Below are positions 58,343-64,000 of a DNA stretch of 64,000 nucleotides, in pieces. The notes under the pieces were generated by a model. That model saw only the letters and a list, made by a program, of their open reading frames with translations. It did no database searches and was not told the origin of the DNA. This DNA is from Sipunculus nudus (Eukaryota; Annelida; Sipuncula; Golfingiida; Sipunculidae). The translations under genes and the position numbers were made by a program. How positions within the stretch are numbered: the first letter of the stretch is position 1; each line of letters begins with the position of its first letter. Where the stretch lies: NCBI GenBank assembly GCA_026874595.1, contig CM049313.1, positions 62,745,659 to 62,809,658 of the forward strand. The letters are read 5' to 3'.

Positions 58343-59794
58343 TTATCTGTATGCTTTCTTCATCTTAGAATTTATTAAATATTCTTTTACACAGGTATTA
58401 ACTAGATATTTCTTGGCACTGCAGGTGCCATAGTATCCCCAGACAATTAATCCCCCCCCCCCCCCACCCTTTAAGAATAGGCCCCCCCATTCTCAGCAAC
58501 AATTAATATCAGACCACACTCATAGAAAAGGTCATGACCCAAATTTCAATATACATCAACACCTAACCCATGTCTATGTATATGCATAATATGAAAGAAA
58601 TCTGTCCATTATTTTGTTTACTTATAATGCTCACAGTACTGTTAAGTGGCAATGTCCACTTTGTCTGGGGATACAATGAATAAGTATAATTCTCATCTCA
58701 TGATGATCTTTATTCTAAAAAATCTGAGACATCAATCAATCAATGGTATGTTACAATGGTATGTTACTACATCTTAGATTTTACGAAATATTTGGGATCA
58801 GGTATTTGTACTTGTATCTAGGTACACATTTCAAAGAACTTGTACCTGTTCCTGGCTGTGAGGAGTAGGGGATACCTGGTACCTTTACCTGGAACTTAAG
58901 TATCTGTACCTGGTATAAGGTACTCTAGGTACAAGTCTGATACTAGAAATGGAAATCAGGTTGTTTCTAGTAAGTGTACAAAGCTGTCACCCCTGTGAGG
59001 GGCAGTTATCTATCTTAGACAGGGGTAATTACTAAGTTTTCATGCAGCCTATGAAGTTGAGTGGGCCAGGGCTAGCAGTATGGTGACCTACCTCTGGCAT
59101 CTACACAGAAAGTTCATATTGAAACTATCTGATATGTAGTTCACCAAGAAAAGGATATGGATAGTGTTGCTCACATGCCCCATGTAGATAACTGTCTACT
59201 TTCCATTTATAGAAAACAGTCCCCTGCTCAACCACCAAATGTAGTTGCTCTTAATTCTCAAAATATTCCTCACTGAGACTTAATGCAATTAACAAGTTTG
59301 AAAAATACTGTTACTTCTAATACTAATATAGACATCACATTTAAGTACACAAATGAAAATTACATATTTCTGTATTAATAACTGTGAAAACTTTATCATA
59401 TTTGTTTATTTACTTTAGGCAGTCCCTTATACATTTGTATTTGCCATTGTACTATCGAATAATATGTTATTCTGCCATTCTTCTGTAACTTATTATTGCA
59501 CATCACAATGAAATTTATGCAGTTATCATATGTTCGCAAATTATAAGGCTGTCCTTCCTATGATGATAGGGGGGGGGGGGGGTAGCAAGAAGAAGCCTCC
59601 ATCCTGGCCCCCTCCCCCGACCCACCCCACACATGACCTGTAATTCTCTAGCATACTAGGGCGACCAGGGTACCTGCAACTGGTCACAGGGAGGAGCCTG
59701 CAACTGTTGTCATGGTAATCATCAAAATTCTCACATGCTATGGGTCAGTAGTGGCCTAAAGCATGGCCACTATGACCATCTCTATAACTGTGCA
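58343..59794. other. gene-free region
   Basis: Contains a C16 run (58451-58466), a G13 run (59569-59582), and a patch with many GGTAC/GTACC words (58800-58950), for example CTTGTACCTG, ATACCTGGTACC and TAGGTACAAG. No open frame of interest. Confidence 0.55.
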
Positions 59795-59802
59795 GGTTAA
59801 GA

Positions 59803-60795
59803 CAGGGTTGGGCGGGTAATATCCTGGTGGGTAAACCCGGGCGCGTAATACCCCTTATAACCTGGTCGGGCAATAAGCCATAAAACCCACATGTGGGTTT
59901 TACTGGGCAATATGATTTGGGCTTGTTTCGAAGCATTCTTTTCAATCTCAAAATCGCTGCATAAAATGCATATAATCAAATAAAGAGGAAAAACTGCAGT
60001 GATTGTCCATGAACTAAGTTTAGGTTTCATGGTGGCAGTCAGTGATCACACTATGACTGAAAAGACCTAACTAAAGATCTCTCACATGCCCTAGATATAT
60101 ATAGCAGAATCATACCATAATGAAATCCTTTGTGAGTAACTCTCGATTTTTTAGGCTGTAATCCACAACAACAACTCTCATATTCATGTAATAACATTAA
60201 CTCCCAAAGTGTCAGTGCCCAGTGTATGCCATTGCTTCTGCAGCAAAGTCCCAGTGAAGTGTCACTGTGGCTTCACCTGTGTGGTAACCTATACATGTCC
60301 TGCCAATCAGTTGACACTTTGCAGCTAGTTACCATCTTGTGTCAACCAGTTACCCAGTTTGTGAACACACCCAATATGTAATCCATCCACTTTCAATCTT
60401 TCATTGAAACAAATAAAATTAATTCAAAATCATTAAATAATTACAAATGATGGATTCAAACTGAAATATGATTGAAATAATGGGATTTACAAAGTATGGT
60501 AGGTTTATACTCCATCTTAAAGACTCCTGATTTTTTTTAATTATCATTATAACTGCTATACATATCACCATTATCAGTTATATATTATACATATTTATAT
60601 ATTTATATATATTTTAAAGCAATAAAGTACACTGATCACAGTTTTTCCCCAAGCTGGTACAATTATTTTGAGTTCAGTCAGTTGTCATTTGATACTATAT
60701 TGCCTATGAAACCTGTAAAACCCATAAAACCCGGGTTTACCCAATACCTTCTTGGCAGGGTTTTATGCTTAAAACCCTGGTTTTGCCCAACCCTG
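59803..60795. mobile_element. non-autonomous hAT-type transposon with 8-bp target duplication
   Basis: 993 bp with 11-bp perfect terminal inverted repeats (CAGGGTTGGGC at 59803, GCCCAACCCTG ending at 60795). It is flanked on both sides by the 8-bp duplication GGTTAAGA (59795-59802 and 60796-60803). Subterminal regions carry AAACCCGGG and GGGTTTTA repeats in inverted arrangement. No transposase frame. CA-G...C-TG ends plus 8-bp duplication are standard for the hAT superfamily. Confidence 0.93.
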
Positions 60796-60803
60796 GGTTA
60801 AGA

Positions 60804-61392
60804 AATCTACCCTCTGTGCAGGTTAAATATGCTTCACTGGAAATCAGACACCTGTCGCAAGAAGCATTTCAAAATGTAATATCCTGTAATATAGAGATGT
60901 ATACTTTTAGAAAACCGGTAATATTTAATGAAAGGTCATTTTGTTATAGCTACAGTACGTAGTGCATGCAGCTTGTCGTCCATACGGTAGCTAGTGTTGC
61001 TAGGAGTCATTGACATTGTGTCTCACAAGTTGAATTTCTCTCCTATAATTTTGATCATCCACCATAACACCATAAGGCACAACTTTATTCATGACGTTTT
61101 CATTTATGATGTTGCCAAGAAAACTGTGCATTGTACAAGCTATATTTGAGCATTTGTGGTCATTTTATGTATCATATATTGGTTATCAAACTATATAGTT
61201 CTTATTTTAAAAGAAATATTCATCAGTATTATAAAAATAATAATTAAAATTGTGAATAATATATTTAGTATTGTAAACAAGCCTTAAAAAATCTCTAAAA
61301 TGCACGTAATGTGGTAGCCTGACACGTACGGAATCCATTTATCTGTGATATGGTATTGATCATAGTTTACTATATGTCAGTGCTGCAGCAAG
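60804..61392. other. no gene seen
   Basis: AT-rich with no element ends. The 65-residue frame at 60765 begins inside the hAT end and is not supported. Confidence 0.5.
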
Positions 61393-61394
61393 TA

Positions 61395-61708
61395 CTGTGG
61401 TTGCGTTTTGTTCGCTAGGGGTTTGACTTTGCGATTTTAAGAAGGGGAAATAGTCGCGAAAATAAAAAAAAAAATTCCTGAATGAGACGCCAACCTTATA
61501 CAGTTGAAGAGTACTTTATTCTGATAACAGCAATGGCAATTCACGTCTATTGTGCCAAGCAGTAGAATCAACATTCTTTCGAATATCTGCCATCGCTAAA
61601 TATGCATACCGTATGATACGGTATATAAACACTGATAAATCACTCGCGAAACACTGAAGATGTTAAAATCGCGAATAAGTAACCTCGCGCATATGAAGCC
61701 AACCACAG
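61395..61708. mobile_element. TA-flanked MITE, 314 bp
   Basis: Ends CTGTGGTTG and CAACCACAG are perfect 9-bp inverted repeats with TA on both sides (61393-61394 and 61709-61710). The interior has inverted TCGCGAAA/TTTTAATCGCG-like words. Probably Tc1/mariner-superfamily derived, by inference. No coding capacity. Confidence 0.82.
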
Positions 61709-61977
61709 TATACCGCCGAATAAATGAACATGCACCTGACAAGAAGACAAAACGCTATCGTTCACCGACTTGAAAGAAACTCAGCCGGCCAGTGTGAAGT
61801 CGTGAGATCGAGACCATTCACTAGATCACTCAGACTCGCAAATCACGATATCTTTCACCAGACTGTTTTAAGGCATGCTATTTTGCCCTTTATAAACCCC
61901 CTCGCTTAGACTCGTTCTCTTCTTCCAAAGAACACTTCTCTCCAGTCATATATTTAGTCCGCCACGTACGTAGCCTC

Positions 61978-62004
61978 TTCCACAGGCTCCGATTGAGCCT
62001 GTGG
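61978..62004. other. perfect 11-bp hairpin
   Basis: TCCACAGGCTC-CGATT-GAGCCTGTGGA, an 11-bp stem with a 5-base loop, followed by TGGGGAATAAAAGG. It could be a transposon end or an RNA hairpin. The surroundings (62020-62070) also have paired TTGGCCAG/TTGGCCAA words. No gene is assigned. Confidence 0.7.
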
Positions 62005-62590
62005 ATGGGGAATAAAAGGCCTTCTCTGATTGGCCAGATTTACTGAATTTTCTCATTGGCCAATCCCGGGAAAGCCCCTGCTTGGCTCTGTCAATAAACA
62101 AGCGCACATGGTGCTGGCTGTCAGCTGACGAGTACTTCATTGGGATCTTTTTAATATCGGGCTTCATGATGAAGGAACAATAGACACATATTGTAAATAC
62201 AACTGCTAATTATTACGGAAGCATAATGCCAGCTTTATGGGTAAAGAACACGAAGTTGGATATGCATACATGTCAAACCTAAGGCTAAACAGAAGGTCGG
62301 TGTGCCCCTCACCTCAAGCCTCACGGCTTGTCGTCAGGATCAGGGTAAGTCGTGAAGTGTTTATTTCTGACTAACAGCCCATTGCCTGATGTTTGTCAAA
62401 ATTTGTGGGACAGCATGCTCCCTAAACCAAACACTTAGAAAGAGTAAAATTTATTATATTTCCCCCAAAATCATTTAAGATTTCAAGCATAAACCTTTTT
62501 TTATATTATACCTGTATATATTTTTTTATAGTGTCATGTATAGTCTGTATAAATATATTCAACGGGTGTTACTTTACTGGGCCTTAGATC

Positions 62591-62631
<41 letters not shown>

Positions 62632-62970
62632 GAGGCATGTATGTATGTATACCAGTATATATTCTGTTGGTTAAGTGTCATGCTGTAACAGGATGAATGT
62701 ATAATTTCATTATATGACCTGGTGCTTAATCACATTCAGCACAAAAGATTCATATATTTTAACTAATATTTCATACATTGTGTAATATACATTCCAAGTA
62801 TCATGCAATAACCTTAAAACAAAAAATTCAAATTTAAAATATATATTTGTCATATAAATATGTGCAGTAATTCTGATTTATCTATGGAAAAAGGGCGTTG
62901 ATAAATTAATATACTTGAATAAAAATGAAGGTACAAAAACAAATACATTAGAAAAGAAAATACAGACATG
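62005..62970. other. gene-free region with microsatellites
   Basis: (TA)n at about 62596-62621 and (GTAT)n at about 62637-62652. A small AAGCC/GGCTT hairpin lies near 62314-62332. No gene was recognised. Confidence 0.6.
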
Positions 62971-62983
62971 TTACTTTAAAAGA

Positions 62984-63030
62984 ACAAGGGACCTATGGGT
63001 CACTGTGCTCAGCTGACGTTAACCTTGAAG
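62984..63030. mobile_element. end fragment of Helentron-like family
   Basis: AACAAGGGACCTATGGGTCACTG and GCTCAGCTGAC resemble the palindromic terminus at 34000-34018 and 49026. The rest of the element is absent. Confidence 0.6.
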
Positions 63031-64000
63031 GTAAAAATCTAAAATAATATCAAATGGAGATAAAGTGTAAGAGGAGGAGGTAATAAAGGCCATGGTTGGT
63101 TGCAATTGTTGCAAATAATATTTTGTGACCTGACCATGTGTTTCCTAATGTTGAAACTGAAGCATGTGAGCAGTTTGTGAACAAATGATCTGTACAATTA
63201 CCATGATGATTGGCTTTTTGATAAACTGTTGACATTTCAGTAGTTTAAACATTTGTTCAATCGAATCTTTTTTTTGTATAATATATATTATTAAATATAT
63301 GGTTTTTTTTATGAAATGTATACAGTTGAAATATAACTAATTAACAACATAAAACATGGCAAACAAAGCCGCCAAAGCCTGATCTCAAATTCTGCTGATG
63401 CAGGAAAATAATGAACAAATGTTTGTAATAAATCCTCATTTTTTTATCACATCAATTTTTTTTTTTATTTAAGTTTATATTTCTATACATTTTCAATATA
63501 ACATATATATCTGAATATAAAAGTTGATTCATAATTCTCAATTGCATCATCATAAATCTCAATCTTGTCAGATAACACCACATCATGCATACAAATGTTT
63601 ATTTATTTTTTACCACAAAAATATATATTTTAAATCTGCAAAACAATAAATATCTAAAAAAAATACTTGATTTAGATTTCACAATTTTTAATTGTGTCTT
63701 TATTTATCCATAATGTGCTTCATATTTTATCATAATTCAAGCATACTGATGGGTTCCATTATGATTGGTAAAATGATTTAAAAGAAAAATGATTTCTTTA
63801 AAAATGCTACATTACACAACATTGCATCTTCTGGATTACACCTTGAATTACCTTTTCAAGGAAAGTATTTGCATATCAGAGTGGAAACAGCATTACAATT
63901 AAGGAGAAACAGTGAAAACAATAACAATACTGCATAACACTTGGTGGGTTGGGTTTGCGGGGGGGGGGGGGGGGGGGTGATATTGGGGTGGTGATATGAG
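63031..64000. other. gene-free AT-rich end of window
   Basis: Many A/T runs and a G17-type run at 63960-63977. No gene or element was recognised. Confidence 0.55.

Overview
This window is eukaryotic and animal-like. It is AT-rich, has very low coding density, spliceosomal introns with GT/AG borders, tRNA-derived SINEs, a LINE relic and many non-autonomous DNA transposons. The repeat content (tandem-repeat-cored, Helentron/pearl-like elements and long runs of ggac/gtcc) looks most like a bivalve or other lophotrochozoan genome. That placement is inference, and no species can be named from the sequence.

Only two intact protein genes are supported. On the minus strand, GPN2 (GPN-loop GTPase 2) is complete in three phase-0 coding exons at 57920-57315, 54058-53960 and 47613-47443, encoding 291 residues. 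Its introns hold a large tandem-repeat element, tRNA-derived SINEs, MITEs and a pearl-like element. On the plus strand, an MFSD4-like major facilitator gene (sodium-dependent glucose transporter 1 type) is complete in three coding exons at 25699-25887, 26175-26460 and 27378-28402, encoding 499 residues. It has two dead relatives: pseudogene A (10736-12585, exon 2 deleted, frameshifted) and pseudogene C (37390-39665, split by about 1.3 kb of inserted DNA).

Layout: 1-4684 is a 103-bp satellite array plus a duplicated segment. 5080-6250 holds relics of a mobile-element protein with a Ulp1-like piece. 6600-8870 is a decayed LINE. 9488-13293 is an inverted-repeat pair flanking pseudogene A. 14100-23000 is inverted and direct segmental duplication, including a large imperfect palindrome centred near 17.09 kb. 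24700-28830 is the intact transporter gene with its duplicated upstream region. 29150-34765 and 40900-42615 are nested tandem-repeat elements sharing the palindrome GGTGGCGCCACC. 34790-39665 is another duplicated segment and pseudogene C. 42746-44584 is an element with 29-bp perfect terminal inverted repeats. 44795-46996 is a pearl-like element with another element nested in it. 47063-47383 is a minisatellite derived from the GPN2 stop-codon region. 47443-57920 is GPN2. 58100-64000 is gene-free and carries a 993-bp hAT-type element with a perfect 8-bp target duplication and a TA-flanked MITE.

The two live genes do not form a pathway. The main biology here is genome dynamics: birth, death and apparent gene conversion of transporter copies, and repeated nesting of non-autonomous elements with tandem internal units. 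I did not find a convincing new enzymatic or defence system. The most unusual observations are the minisatellite grown from the last codons of GPN2, the palindromic core shared by otherwise different repeat families, and the precisely nested Helentron-like insertions.
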